A stretch of 64,000 bases of DNA from Cunninghamella blakesleeana (taxonomy: Eukaryota; Mucoromycota; Mucoromycetes; Mucorales; Cunninghamellaceae): positions 186,001 through 250,000 of the forward strand of contig JAFCIZ010000001.1 of the NCBI GenBank assembly GCA_017871115.1. The letters are read 5' to 3'. The notes under the pieces were generated by a model, which ran no database searches, was not told where the DNA came from, and saw only the letters and a list, made by a program, of their open reading frames with translations. The position numbers and the translations under genes were made by a program. The stretch's first letter is position 1. Each line of letters opens with the position of its first letter. Positions 23,277-35,189 of this stretch are shown piece after piece.

Positions 23277-23471
23277 TATATATAAATAATTATAGATGTG
23301 CGTTTTTCTTTGAAAAAAATGCTTTATTCGTCTTTTTTTTTTTTTTTTTTTAAAAAAAACCTTATTCTTTTTAAAAAAAATCAATAGATGACAAGGGCAG
23401 ATGCTAGAGCTCGGGTAAATAGAGAGCGCGCTGACCACATGCAGCGAACATACCCTGATAGTCTTATATAA
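20464..23471 (+). CDS. LAGLIDADG homing-endonuclease-like protein with zinc fingers
   Basis: Predicted nuclear DNA-binding nuclease of 754 aa. Exons: 20464-21362, 21448-22089, 22193-22448, 22501-22587, 22665-22700, 22800-22847, 22938-23033, 23117-23233, 23388-23471; all introns are GT-AG, 52-154 nt. Order: basic start MELRRSERIRQQQ; acidic Ser/Asp/Asn repeats (about 20-170); first LAGLIDADG-type motif FFLGFFCGDG (255-264); second motif LLGFILADG (368-376). Both keep the catalytic Asp, 112 residues apart, as in two-motif monomeric enzymes. Three zinc fingers follow: CTDPEC...H-X5-H (about 604-627), CPIENC...H-X5-H (about 662-685), CTMC...H (about 700-727). The layout resembles yeast HO, but no intein splicing domain is seen. 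It sits between two P450 genes; target unknown. Confidence 0.85.
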
Positions 23472-24117
23472 TATTTTTTTTTATTTTTATATATTTTATA
23501 AGGCTATCACTATATTTTTTATTTTATATTTTTTTAATATTTTTTATTTTTATTTTTTATATTTTATTATAATTTTATATTTTTATTTTATTATAATTTT
23601 TTTTATTTTTTATTTTATTTAGAATGCTCTATTTATTATTATAATTACTTGTATGTTTATATTATTTTAAAAAAGAAAATAGCAAGATAAATAATAAATG
23701 AGCTGAAAAAAAAAAAAAAAAAAAAAAAATCACCATAGTAAAGTTCATTCCTTTTGAAAATTTATGTGGTAGGAAAAAAAAAAAAAAAAAAAAAAAGAGT
23801 AATTTTTTTTTACTTGCGTCCTCATTTTTTTTTTCTCTCTAATACCTACAACATATATATATATATATATATATTAATGAGAAAACCGACGATTGATCAC
23901 CGGTATTTTAATTTATTTAATTGAGATATGTGTGTATATAATTATTGATTTATCAATATAATATAGAGTATATAAATGTATAATTATTTTATAAATTGAA
24001 TAAAGATAACCATTTATATTTATGTACTAAAGATATAACGATAATATATGTTAAAGTCTATATAAAAAGTAAATAAAATATGGGGTAATGAAATATAATT
24101 AAAATTAGATAATAAAA
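23472..24117. other. 3' flank of endonuclease gene
   Basis: A-runs and T-runs, then DNA resembling 34631-35190 downstream of the truncated copy (shared pattern of TTTAATTTATTTAATTGA type near 23910 and 34965). The duplicated unit therefore extends past the stop codon. No gene. Confidence 0.55.
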
Positions 24118-24235
24118 TGATTTTCTATACAAGGAATCAAGCTTACAGTATCATATATTGTCTATAAATATCAAGCAATATAATATTACAAATTTATTAC
24201 TTACAGATAATATATTTACTTTGCCATGCTTATAT
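24118..24235 (+). pseudogene. Orphan relic of P450 exon 8
   Basis: The stretch beginning ATGATTTTCTATACAAGGAA aligns with the start of P450 exon 8 (ATGGTTTGCAGTACAAGAAA), through TATAAATATCAAG. No exon 7 or heme loop precedes it. It lies about 650 bp downstream of the endonuclease stop codon and 0.75 kb upstream of P450 copy 4. Confidence 0.65.
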
Positions 24236-24384
24236 ATATTCAAATGTTAATTTTTTTTTATAAAGGTAATAATGAGAAATAAAAGAAATTACTAAAAACA
24301 CACAGTAGATTTCCGATTTAAGATTTCTATAAATATATATAAAAGTATAACAAAATTTTGAAAAGCGTAGTGATTAATTTTAAG

Positions 24385-24939
24385 TAATGATCAGTGGTAC
24401 ATTGACAAGTGTAACACAAATTTTAAATTCGATTGACGGATAGATATTTGAAGAAAATAATCGTACCACAACGCATATAAAATCATGGAACGAAGCCGAT
24501 ATCGATATAAAAATGATATATGAAGTAATCATTTAAGAATATATTAAGGCAATGAAAATAAATTACATTATACGCACACACACACACACGCACGCACACA
24601 CATACACACAAACACACACACTTATACATACATACATACGTACATATATAATATTATTTTTAAATTAAAGAGCATAGTAATAATTTTATAAAAAAAAAAA
24701 AGAAAAAAGAAAAGGGGTTACAAAAAAGGAAACAAGATGAAGGAAAGGAAAAGAAAAAGAAAAATCTTTACATAATAAATTCGCGAATTATTAGTGAAAC
24801 AGATTTCTATATTTTTTTTTATATTTATTTATATATATATATATATTTCTTTTTTTATTTTTATTTTTTCTTTTTCTTTTCTTTTTTTTTCTCTTTATAT
24901 ACATATATAAATATATATATTTACATTATATAGAAAACC
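24385..24939 (+). promoter_or_regulatory. Upstream region of P450 copy 4
   Basis: GAATTATTAGTGAAACAGA at about 24785-24803 matches the block upstream of copy 2, with almost equal spacing to the ATG. Part of 24385-24560 matches 3720-3860. A CA-rich microsatellite (ACACACACGCACGCAC and CATACATA runs) occupies about 24572-24645. Confidence 0.55.
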
Positions 24940-25713
24940 ATGTTAACTCAATATATGAATCGTTTTATCAATAATTTTGATCAAAGAAAAACAGTGAATA
25001 GTCTACAAAAGATTGTTACTTCCAAAGAAGGGGCTATTGGCATTGCCACTGCTGTTATTTTAATGGCCGGTATCTCTGTTTACAAGTCAAAAAAAAAGGT
25101 AATAAGCAAGTGTATAGATAAATTATAATTATTGATTTTAATAAATTATTTTAATTTATGAATAGTTTAATCGTGGTTGTCCTAGGGTTCCTGATAGTAA
25201 TTTCCTCTTTGGATGTTCTGAAGATTATCTTAAAGATCCTCAAGGATTTATTGAAAAGTGGAGAAAGGAATTGGGAGATGTTTACTGTGCCAACTTGTTG
25301 GGAGATGTAAGCTTTTTTTTTCAAAAAAAAAAAAAAAAAAAAGATATATAAAAATAGAACCTATTACTAATTTTATTTACTTTAAATATTTCAATGAAAA
25401 AGGAAACTGTAATTGTATCTGGTCCCCAGGCTTTAGAAATTTTTAATAATAAAAATCTTAGTTTTTTGGATGGTATTTTTAGAGTAAGTAATGGTGATTC
25501 AAAAAAACATTTAGTTTATTTTGATTAACAAGAAAAAAAAAACCGATTTTTTTTATTATTATATAGAATTTCAATTCTATTCTTTTAACTGACTCTGCTT
25601 TTACTATAAAAGATGGTTCTGAATCTCTTACTGAGCTTATTATACAATCTCTTAATCCTAATCTTGATCACTATACTCCTCGTATTATTGATTCTGTAAG
25701 TATATTATAAATT

Positions 25714-25749
<36 letters not shown>

Positions 25750-27305
25750 ATGACCATGTATTCATGATTATTATAATTATTGTCTTTTTTATAAAAGCTT
25801 ACTGCTGCTTTCCATGAATATGTTGGTCAAGTTCCTGGTAATTTAATTATAACTATTAAAAATAATCATTAAAAATAATTAGAAGAAAATTAAAACCCAG
25901 TTTGATTTTTTATATAAAAAAAAGTTCATTGTTGAAAACTCTATTTTTTTTTATTTAAACTCACTATTTCTTTTTTTTTTTTTTTTTAATAATAATGTAA
26001 ATATAGCTGAAGGATTATTTTTTGAACATGGTTTTCCTATAATACAACATATGGTAGCTAAAGCAAGTGCAGCAGTATTTGTTGGGCCTGAATTAGCTAA
26101 AAATGAAAAACTCGTAGATTCTTTCAAAAATATGGTTTCAGAAGTTGGTTCTGAATTAGTACCTAGACCTCTCATGGCACTCTTCCCTTCTTTAAACTAT
26201 ATTCGTATGTGGTATATTGGTAAAACCTCTCCTAAAGTTAAAAAACATCGTAAACAGTTGGCTGATGCTTTGAAACCTGAAATTGATCGTCGTTTAAAGG
26301 CTATGGCTCTTGGTGATAGTAATTGGGAACGTCCTGTAAGTGTTGTATTTTATATATTGAAATTATTCAAGAGCAAAAAAAAAAAAAAAAAATGAATAGT
26401 ATATTACTTTTTTTGACTTGTTTATATATTAATATTAATCTTTTATTATTATTATTATTATTATTTTCACCTTTTTTTTCCTACATGTAATTAATCTAGG
26501 ACGATATTTTACAAAATATCATTGAATCCAAACAACGTCCTAAACGTATGACTATCCATGTGTTTACTTTAGAAGTATTGACTCAATTTATCTTTACAGC
26601 TTTACATACTACGGCAGAAAATGGTACGATAGCTTTTTATCGTATTTTGAGTAAGCCTGGATTAATGGATGAACTATATGAAGAACAAAAACAAGTTTTG
26701 GAACAACAAGGATATGATAAAGATTGTGGACCTAGAGTGTTTACACGTAGTACTTTTAACAAATTTGTTAAATTAGATAGTGCTATTCGTGAAGCTTTTA
26801 GAATTAAAAATGTATATATTGATTTAGGTCATAAAAATATTAGTAAGGAAAATGTAGTTTTATCTGGTGGTGCTGTAGTTAAACCTGGGGAACTTGTTCA
26901 TCCTAATATCTATGCTAATCATACAGACCCTAGATATCAAGACGATCCCAATAATCTTTATGAATACAATCCTTACCGTTACTTGGGTGTTGATAAGAGT
27001 GTTATTAAAACTGGGGTTGATTATCTCTTTTTTGGGTCCGGACCTCATTCGTGTCCTGGAAGGTAAAATATAATATTAAAAATGACACAAGATGATGAAA
27101 AACATAACATAAATTATAGGAGTAAAGATAATAATAACTTTATAAAAAAAAAAATAGATTTTTTGCCTCTTTAGAAATCAAAATTATGATTTCTTTTATT
27201 ATTCGTTATTATCAATTAACTCCTCAAGGTAATATTACTTTCCCTACTAAAGACCGTGAACATCATCCCACTGACGCTGCATTCAAGCTTATTCCACGCA
27301 AATAA
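24940..27305 (+). CDS. Cytochrome P450 (array copy 4)
   Basis: A 529-aa heme monooxygenase. Exons: 24940-25098, 25166-25306, 25403-25483, 25567-25695, 25798-25837, 26007-26335, 26500-27062, 27158-27305. Seen: an N-terminal anchor (GIATAVILMAGISVY), the I-helix TALHTTAEN, the K-helix EAFR, and the heme loop FGSGPHSCPG. It is the most divergent complete member: the Trp that opens exon 8 in the other copies is Phe (RFFASLEIK), exon 8 is three bases longer, and the KPLRF stretch is NPYRY. All junctions are GT-AG and the frame is intact, so it is probably functional, perhaps with a different substrate. Confidence 0.93.
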
Positions 27306-29054
27306 TTTATTTATTTATTTATTTATACTCATTATATATATATCCCGAATAACTATCCTTTAACGTATTTTTTTTTATAAAAAAAATAAAATAAAAAAAA
27401 TAATAGAATATACTCAAGATTTTCATTTTTAAATTATAAAATACAAACAAAATTTCTATATAAAGTAAAGCAATATTATTCAACTGTTTTTATTTTTCAT
27501 TTACCTTTGATATGTATTCATTTCTCTTTTATTAGGAGGATAATATCATAAAAATCTATCAAGGCAATTCAAAATAAAAAATGACAAATCAGTGTAAAAA
27601 TAGTAAATAAATGAAAAAATCGGCACAAGCAAAATATTTTTCCGGCTGTGATTTTTTGTATTTTTCCTTTTTCTTTAATCTTGTGTAGTTTTTATATATA
27701 TTACATTTAAATAAGCAAGGGATGTATTTCTTTTAAACAAGTTTTACTGATTTTACAATGATGTACATTTTGATTGCTTTAGATCACAACATGCCTAGTA
27801 ACTTGGAATTATTTATTTTAAAAAAAAATTAGAGTATTTGTATAAAGCTAGAATAAAATATCAATCAAATGTTTAGTATATTTAAACGACAACATACTAA
27901 AATAAAAAAAAATTATGGATAAATTTAGGATGTATTCCTGTATGGTACTTTATATATGAGAATAGTTGGGTATAAATAATAAATTCTATATATTCCTGAA
28001 AAATATAAAATTAAAACAACTGAAAAGAAAAAAAAAATAATTTAACCTAGAATATATATCATTAATTTATTCATTAAGCTACTTTTATATTGAAATTCCA
28101 CCATCTGCTAAACATAAACTCATTTTGTCAAGAGATTATTTACTTGGACAAATTAAAGTTGACGAAATTATAATTACAAAATTACATTAAATAATAATAA
28201 TAAAAAAAAAATGATCTAGAATATCTTGGATAAAAGTAATTTATGTTTGATAATATTATAATCTTTCTCTCCTAAATGATAGAAAATGATCGACTCTGGT
28301 TTTTTACTTCAAGATGAGATTAATAGTTACATAATGTTACACAGTAATATGTATATATGAGTTAAAATTAGTAATCAAAAAAGATAGTTGTACATCAACT
28401 AGCATACTATACTCTTCATTGTTCATCGAAAGATAAATTATAGATTATCAATCATATAGATAAAGACAAAAGAAAAAACAAATTATAAAATCCTTTAATA
28501 ATGTATGCATCGCGAAAATAATCCATTTGATCTTGTAGCTAAAAGTTATTGAAATTTGCATCAAAGAAATTTATAATTTGCGACTATATTAGATTCGTAG
28601 TGGATAAACTTAGGTATGCTTATAGTCTATTAAAAAAAAAACTACTCATTCAAATTTCTTATTTGCATACTATTATATGAAAAATGGATTACATATGAAT
28701 ATCAAAGTATTCAAGTTTGATAAAAGAAATTTTTTTTTTCATATTTTAAAAATTAAATATAAAAACAACAACCTCTTTTTAAAAACTAACCTTTTGCAAA
28801 TATTTATATGTTTATTACTATAATTTTATTATAAAATATTGATCACTATTGCTAAATTTAATAAGTTTACATCTAAATACTAATATTATATTAATTAATT
28901 CCTTGTAATATGACAGAGCATTCATATTTTTATAAAAATAAATAAATAAAAAAAAGGTCAGATGTCAGATATCTTTTACTATTTATCATAACCTTACAAA
29001 CGTGTATATATGCAATTTGGGACATATTGTTTTTATTTTTATCTTTTAGAGCCA
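27306..29054. other. Intergenic DNA downstream of P450 copy 4
   Basis: About 1.75 kb of AT-rich DNA. Neither an endonuclease remnant nor any other gene was recognised. Confidence 0.5.
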
Positions 29055-29190
29055 AGAATGATTAAAGTAGAAACGCCAATACTATACTATTGCATAGTTT
29101 TATATATATCAAGCCATTTCTTCAGGTGATATTACTTTTTTAATCCAATATTATATGCCCATAGTTATCTACAAATATGTTTATTTATAT
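29055..29190 (+). pseudogene. Orphan relic of P450 exon 8
   Basis: The stretch 29050-29190 aligns over most of P450 exon 8, including TATCAAG then TTCAGGTGATATTAC (compare CTCAAGGTGACATTACC) and a degraded MPMGVYKL region (TATGCCCATAGTTATCTACA). The frame is broken. No exon 1-7 sequence is next to it. Confidence 0.65.
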
Positions 29191-30139
29191 ATTTAGTTAC
29201 ACGTACATATATATAACCAAATATTTATATTTTGTTTTAGTCAAATGTATTTTATAAAAATAAAATGCTATACTGCCTTTTTTTGATATAGTATGTTAAA
29301 AAAGAAGACAAACTAGTGTTTTTACGAATGCTAAGCTTTTTAAATATATTCATCTTCTTCTATTTTCATTTTTCATCCTTTCTATTGATCAGTATTAATT
29401 TAACATATTTATAATAGAAATAAAAAATTATAAATTGATGTGTATGGATTTATAATTACGATAATAAACTTTATTACAAAATAAAGATAAGGGTTGCATG
29501 AAAATACCGTCAAAAACTTGAAATTTAATATCAGCTCTAAATTCTTTTTTTTTTTTTTTTTACACTAAAATTTAATTTTTTTTTTCATCAGAAAGCCTAT
29601 ATACATTACGTATATTATATATTATTCCAACAGCTTATATATATTTAAAGATAGCTACATTAAAAATATTATCAATTTGAAATCTGAACTGTCCTTAATT
29701 AATATATTAAATGAACAACTCAAAACCCACGAATTCATTTGACAAAACTGATAATAACAAATATTTAAAGAATCACCTGAACAATTAAAATATAACATTG
29801 ATTTGGTTTACGGTAGTACTATATGATTCTTGGTCAACGTCATATTATTTTAAAAAAACTTGCTTAATTAGAAATATATTCATATCTACGCTTAATTTAT
29901 ACACAAACGTATATATTTATATATTGCCAAGTAGCGCTGAACGGATATTATTTAGCCTAATCCCTTGGTTTTTTTTATTTATTTATTTACCAAAAAAGTA
30001 TTAGGGATTTAAATGTGGGGGAATGGAAAAATTCAAGTCAGGAGATTACTACGATTATAATATGTTATATTTACATGTAGGGTGGCGCTGTTTATATTAT
30101 TTGGCTGTGCTTCGCCAGTTTCACTTTCTAGGTTTCTCC

Positions 30140-30192
<53 letters not shown>

Positions 30193-30285
30193 CCTGCGAT
30201 AATAAAAAATGAATAAATATCCCTATTTTTTTCCTTCTTTTTTTCCTTTTTTTTTTTTTTTTTAATTCTATAACAATAGATAACC
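29191..30285. promoter_or_regulatory. Intergenic DNA and promoter of P450 copy 5
   Basis: Mostly AT-rich without genes. A GC-richer patch near 30081-30130 (GGGTGGCGCTG, GTGCTTCGCCAG) followed by a long ATT/AAT trinucleotide run (about 30139-30182) precedes the start codon. The ATTAGTGAAACAGA block of copies 2 and 4 is absent. Confidence 0.45.
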
Positions 30286-32704
30286 ATGTTAACTCAATAT
30301 ATCAATCATTTTATTAACAATATTGATCAAAAGAAAACTATGGATCAAATCCAAAAGGTTGCTACTTCTAAAGAAGGTACTATCGCTATTGCTACTGCGG
30401 TAGGTTTGATGGCTAGTATTTCTCTTTATAATAATACAAAAAAGGTACTTGTAACAATCATCTTTTTCTCTATAAATAACAAATTATTTACATATAATAA
30501 TAATAATAATAATAATAAAACTTGTGTATTTATATAATGATAGTTTGATCGTGGTTGTCCTCGTGTCCCAGATAGTAGTTTGATTTATGGCTCAACAAAA
30601 GAATATCGTAAGGACCCTGAAGCTTTTATTAACAAATGGCAAAAGGAATTAGGTGATGTTTATAGTGCTTTCTTATTCGGAGAAGTAAGTGTTGGTTATT
30701 TTTTATTTAATTTTATTTTAGAATATAAGCATATAAACTTATCCCAAAAGTGCTTTATATTAATTTACTTTTTACATGTTATTTTTATTCTTTTATTTTA
30801 AAGGAAATTGTAATTTTATCTGGTACTCAAGTTCGTGAAGTTTTCATGAATAATAAATTAAACTTTTTAGTTGCTGTTAAAAGAGTAAGTATATACATGC
30901 ATATAATCATGAATGGTCATATAAAAAAATACTAAAAGATAAATTACACAAAATATTAAAATTACTATTGTTTATTTTCACTCCTTTTTTATTTACTAGA
31001 TATTTGATAATTATCTTTTAACAAATTCAGTCTTTACTCTTGATGGTGATTCCAAAAAGCTTGTTGATTTGATAAAAAAATATCTTAACCCTAACCTTAA
31101 GCATTTTACTCCTCGCGTTGTTGAAAATGTAAATTAATAATCAGATTCGCAATTAAAAAATAAATAAACATAGTAAAAATAAATCAATGAAATAATTCAA
31201 CTTTTATTATTATTATTTTTAGCTTACACTTGGTTTCAAGGAGTATGTCGGCGATATCCCTGGTAAGTTTTTTTTTTTTTAAAAAAAAAAAAAAATATAA
31301 AAAATAAACACAGTAGATATAAAGTTGACCGTCATTCTAAATGTGGAAACAATTTAACCTTTTATATATTATAATATAGCTGAAGGGAAAGAATTCTCTA
31401 ATGTTTATCCTATGGTTCAAAGTATGGTAGCTAAAGCAAGCGCATCGGTTTTTGTTGGTACGGAATTAGCTAAAAATGAACAATTAATTGACTCTTTTAA
31501 AAATATGGTTATTGAAGTTGGATCTGAATTATCACCTAAACCTTTATTGGAACTTTTCCCAAGAATCAATCGACTCAGAATGTGGTACATTGGAAAAACC
31601 TCGCCTAAAGTTAGAAAACATCGTCAACAATTATATGATGCTTTAAAACCTGAAATTGATCGTCGTTTAGAAAATATGAGACTCAACGATAGTAACTGGG
31701 AACGTCCTGTAAGTATTAAAAAAAAATATTGATTATATCATGTTTTTATTTATTTTATTGACCTTGTTATTTTTCTCTTTTTTTTTTAAAAAAAAAAAAA
31801 TACAACAACATGTTTATAATATTCTATCATATAGGAAGATATTCTACAAGCTATGATTGAATCCAAGGATCGCCCAGAACATGTTGACATTTATGTTTAT
31901 TGTTCAGAACACATCACCCAATTAATCTTTGCTGCTTTACATACAACCAGTGAAAACAGCACTATAGCATTGTATAGAATATTAAACCACCCTGGATTAA
32001 TTGATGAATTACTTGAAGAACAAAATGAAATATTGGAAATGGAAGGATTTGATAAATCTTGTGGTCCTGAAGTATTTACTCGTGAAATTGTCAACAAATT
32101 CGTTAAACTAGATAGTGCTATTCGTGAATCACTCCGTGTTAGAAATGATCATATTACTCTACCCCATGTTAATATCAGCCAAGAAAATGTCATCTTATCC
32201 AATGGTGTAATTATTCGCCCTGGTGACAGTGTTTTTATTAATTTAACTGCAAATCATTATGATCCATATATTCAAAAGACCATTGATGACCTTAAAGCAT
32301 ATAATCCTCTTCGATTTATAAATGCTGGAAAAAATGCTACTAAAATTGGTGATGATTTTCTTATATTTGGGTTAGGACCTAGATCGTGCCCTGGAAGGTA
32401 AAATATAATATTAAAAACGCTATAAAACGATGAAAAAAAGCATATAAAGTATAGGTTAATAGTAAGAAAAGGCTACAAATATAATAGTTATATGTTTTTA
32501 TTATTAATAATCCTGTTTTTTTATTAATAATTCCGTTTGTTTTTATTATAAAAAATTAGATGGTTTGCAGTACAAGAAATCAAGACTATTATATCTTATA
32601 TAATTCGTCGATTTGAAATTGTTGCTTTGGATGAAATCAAATTTCCTACTGGAGATCGATACTTTTTACCAACTGGAAAATTTAAACTTATACCACGAAA
32701 ATAA
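30286..32704 (+). CDS. Cytochrome P450 (array copy 5)
   Basis: A 528-aa heme monooxygenase. Exons: 30286-30444, 30544-30684, 30804-30884, 31000-31128, 31223-31262, 31380-31708, 31835-32397, 32560-32704; all GT-AG. Seen: a hydrophobic N-terminal anchor (IATAVGLMASISLY), the I-helix AALHTTSEN, the K-helix ESLR, NPLRF, and the heme loop FGLGPRSCPG. The end of intron 7 and exon 8 are nearly identical to those of the decayed copy at 36384-36528, while the upstream exons are not. It is followed by the truncated endonuclease copy. Substrate unknown. Confidence 0.94.
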
Positions 32705-32844
32705 TTTACCCGGTCATATAAAGAAAATGTGTAATGATACTATCGAATAACAAAAAATATCCTCAGAAATCTTTGTTAAAGAAAACCTTCTTTTGACTAT
32801 GGGTCGTGGTTATTTAATTATTTATCCATACGTATATATATCCA

Positions 32845-32882
<38 letters not shown>

Positions 32883-33085
32883 AGTGTATTTTTATAAAGT
32901 AAAATAATATTTTATATATATTTTTTATTCTGTTTGGAAACATATGGCTATTTTAAGTAAATATTGATATAAATATTTACTTAGCGGAGTTTCATTAGAT
33001 CAGTTTTTATGTTGTATGTTTTTAATGCGTTTTTTATATATATATTTATTTTTCAATATACCAACATTTAAAATGATTATAATAA
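32705..33085. other. Intergenic DNA downstream of P450 copy 5
   Basis: AT-rich, with a T-run at about 32846-32877. No gene. Confidence 0.5.
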
Positions 33086-34630
33086 TTGATAATAATTACA
33101 AATGAGTATATTTCTACAAATATGATGATAATAATGATTTTAATGATAATAGCTAAACCAATGGGAAAAATGAAAATAATGAAAACAATGAAAATAATAA
33201 AGGCAATGAAAACAATGAAAATAATAAAAGCAATGAAAACAATGAAAATTATTTTATTTATATTTCCATTCTTTTTCTTTTTTTCTTTTTTCTCTTTCTC
33301 TTTCTCTTTTTCTTTTCATTTTCATTTTCTTTTTTAGCAGTTTAGGAAACTTGGAAGAATAACTGGTCATCAAGTAACATATATAAAAAAAAACTTAAAA
33401 CTTTATCTGTGTATTAGCTAACTTAGTTATTTTCATTAATTTGATGTAGAACGGAAAGACTATCAATTATCAGGTCTATTTTTTGTAAGCTAGTAAAAGA
33501 TAAAAGTAAAAATAAAAATAAATAAATGTTTATTTTTTTTTATTTTTTTTTATTAATAGGGGCCAGGAACCAGGTACTTATAGCCTATCGCTATTCCCTA
33601 TATGAACTTCGTGTACTAGATGTAAATTGATAATTATACAAAAGTTAACATATTTGATATTACATATATAATAACTATACTATTATAAAAAAATAGAATA
33701 GTTGATTTGGCCATCCCGTTGGAAATTTTACCCTAAAATCTTCAAGAAACGGCACCATTATCCATCATATTAAAGTAGATTTTGTATTTAACATAAAATA
33801 ATAGTGTTGAATACCTTTATAATTTGTAATACACTTGTACTTCACATAAAGTATTTGGTATTAATTATAAAATCACTATTGTGTACCTGATATGAAATGA
33901 ATCATTTATATTAGCTCACTCAATATAATAGCCTTAAATCTTCCAATCCCGCAGATACATTACCATATATGTACTTTAAACTCCACACTAATCCATATCA
34001 CTTTCACCAAATAATCCAACAACTTTATTTCATACTATATAATATATAAATTAAGCCTATTGTCACTAATCCACCAAAAATTATTGTTATAGTACTTGTT
34101 TTAAACATTTGAAAAAAGGTCAATGAATTGTACCATGATACATTTCTTTGTCTTTTAATATTTTTAATTTGATAAATACAACAGAAGATCATCTGTCCAA
34201 GGTAAGTAGACAATTATTATTTCCACTAATATCGTTATCTTTATGATATTATCGCTTATTAATTCTTATGCATTTTTATTAACAGGAAGAGAAAATTGCT
34301 ACAGGTTTCGTTTTCCCTTGTACAATGTGCGCAGGAAATCCTAGGTTTCGAGACATGAATTCCTTGACTCGACACTATACTAGGAATTTTCCTGGGCATC
34401 ACGTAAGTGCTGAAAAAAAAAAGATATATATAAATAATTATAGATGTGCGTTTTTCTTTGAAAAAAATACTTTATTCATCTTTTTTTTTTTTTTTTTTTT
34501 TTTTTTCCAAAAAAAAACTTTATTCTTTTTAAAAAAAAATCAATAGATGACAAGGGCAGATGCTAGAGCTCGGGTAAATAGAGAGCGTGCAGACCATATG
34601 CAGCGAACATATCCTGACAGTCTTATATAA
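33086..34630 (+). pseudogene. Truncated copy of the LAGLIDADG/zinc-finger gene
   Basis: Collinear with 20100-23471 but lacking start codon, acidic region, both LAGLIDADG motifs and most of finger 1. The minisatellite and T-rich leader (33086-33335) run straight into the end of exon 4 (about 33336-33381). Exon 5 (about 33450-33486), exon 6 (about 33561-33619, with a small duplication) and exon 7 (from about 33698) follow, decayed; finger 2 has lost its cysteines. Exon 7 is split by a ~400-bp insertion. By contrast exons 8 (34286-34402) and 9 (34547-34630), with their splice sites, are nearly identical to the full copy and encode exactly the same residues. Confidence 0.85.
33781..34182. mobile_element. 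~400-bp insertion in relic exon 7, MITE-like
   Basis: Interrupts exon 7 of the truncated copy between AAAGTAGAT and AGAAGATCATCTG, where the full copy is continuous (AAAACAGATCATTTATCC). Its ends are weakly inverted (TTGTATTTA left, TAAATACAA right). AGTAGAT and AGAAGAT may be a decayed target duplication. No coding capacity. Confidence 0.55.
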
Positions 34631-35189
34631 TATCTTTTTTATTTTTAATTTTATATGATTATCACTTTATATTTTTTTCATATTCTCTTTTTTTTTATAA
34701 TGCTTTATTTTTTGTATTTTTTTGTATATTTATAACTTTTGAAAATAATAAAGATAATTAGTATTAATACCAATGAAATATAAATTGGAAAAAAAAAAAT
34801 CACTATAGCAGAATGATATAACCAGCACCGAAAATTAATTTCTTTTGGATTTTTATATAAAAAAGAACAATGAAAATATTTTTTCACTTTTACCTTATAC
34901 TTTTTTTTTTAATACTTTTAACGTATATACATAAATCAGGAAATCTGATGATCCACTGTCGATTTTTTAATTTAATTAATTGAATTGTATGTGCATTCAT
35001 TTAATTATTTAATATTACAGTATGGTATATCTTAGTTTATTACTATCTATTAGCAGCTTTCGTATTAATTGATTCTTTGAAGGTATCCATTCATGCTTAT
35101 GTTTTATAAACTAAAAGGTGGTATATATATAATTATGATAAATAGAGCATGGTATTTGATTTTCTTTTTTATTAATTATATATTAAGGT
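34631..35189. other. 3' flank of truncated endonuclease copy
   Basis: Corresponds loosely to 23472-24117. AT-rich, no gene. Confidence 0.5.

Noticed and set aside
30139..30182. ATT/AAT run as a possible CRISPR-like or structured repeat
   Set aside because: Simple trinucleotide microsatellite; no spacers. No CRISPR array was seen anywhere in the window.
33805..34183. Insertion read as a solo LTR, because it contains TGTTG...CAACA
   Set aside because: No 5-bp target duplication flanks those ends, and comparison with the intact exon places the true left border about 24 bp further out.
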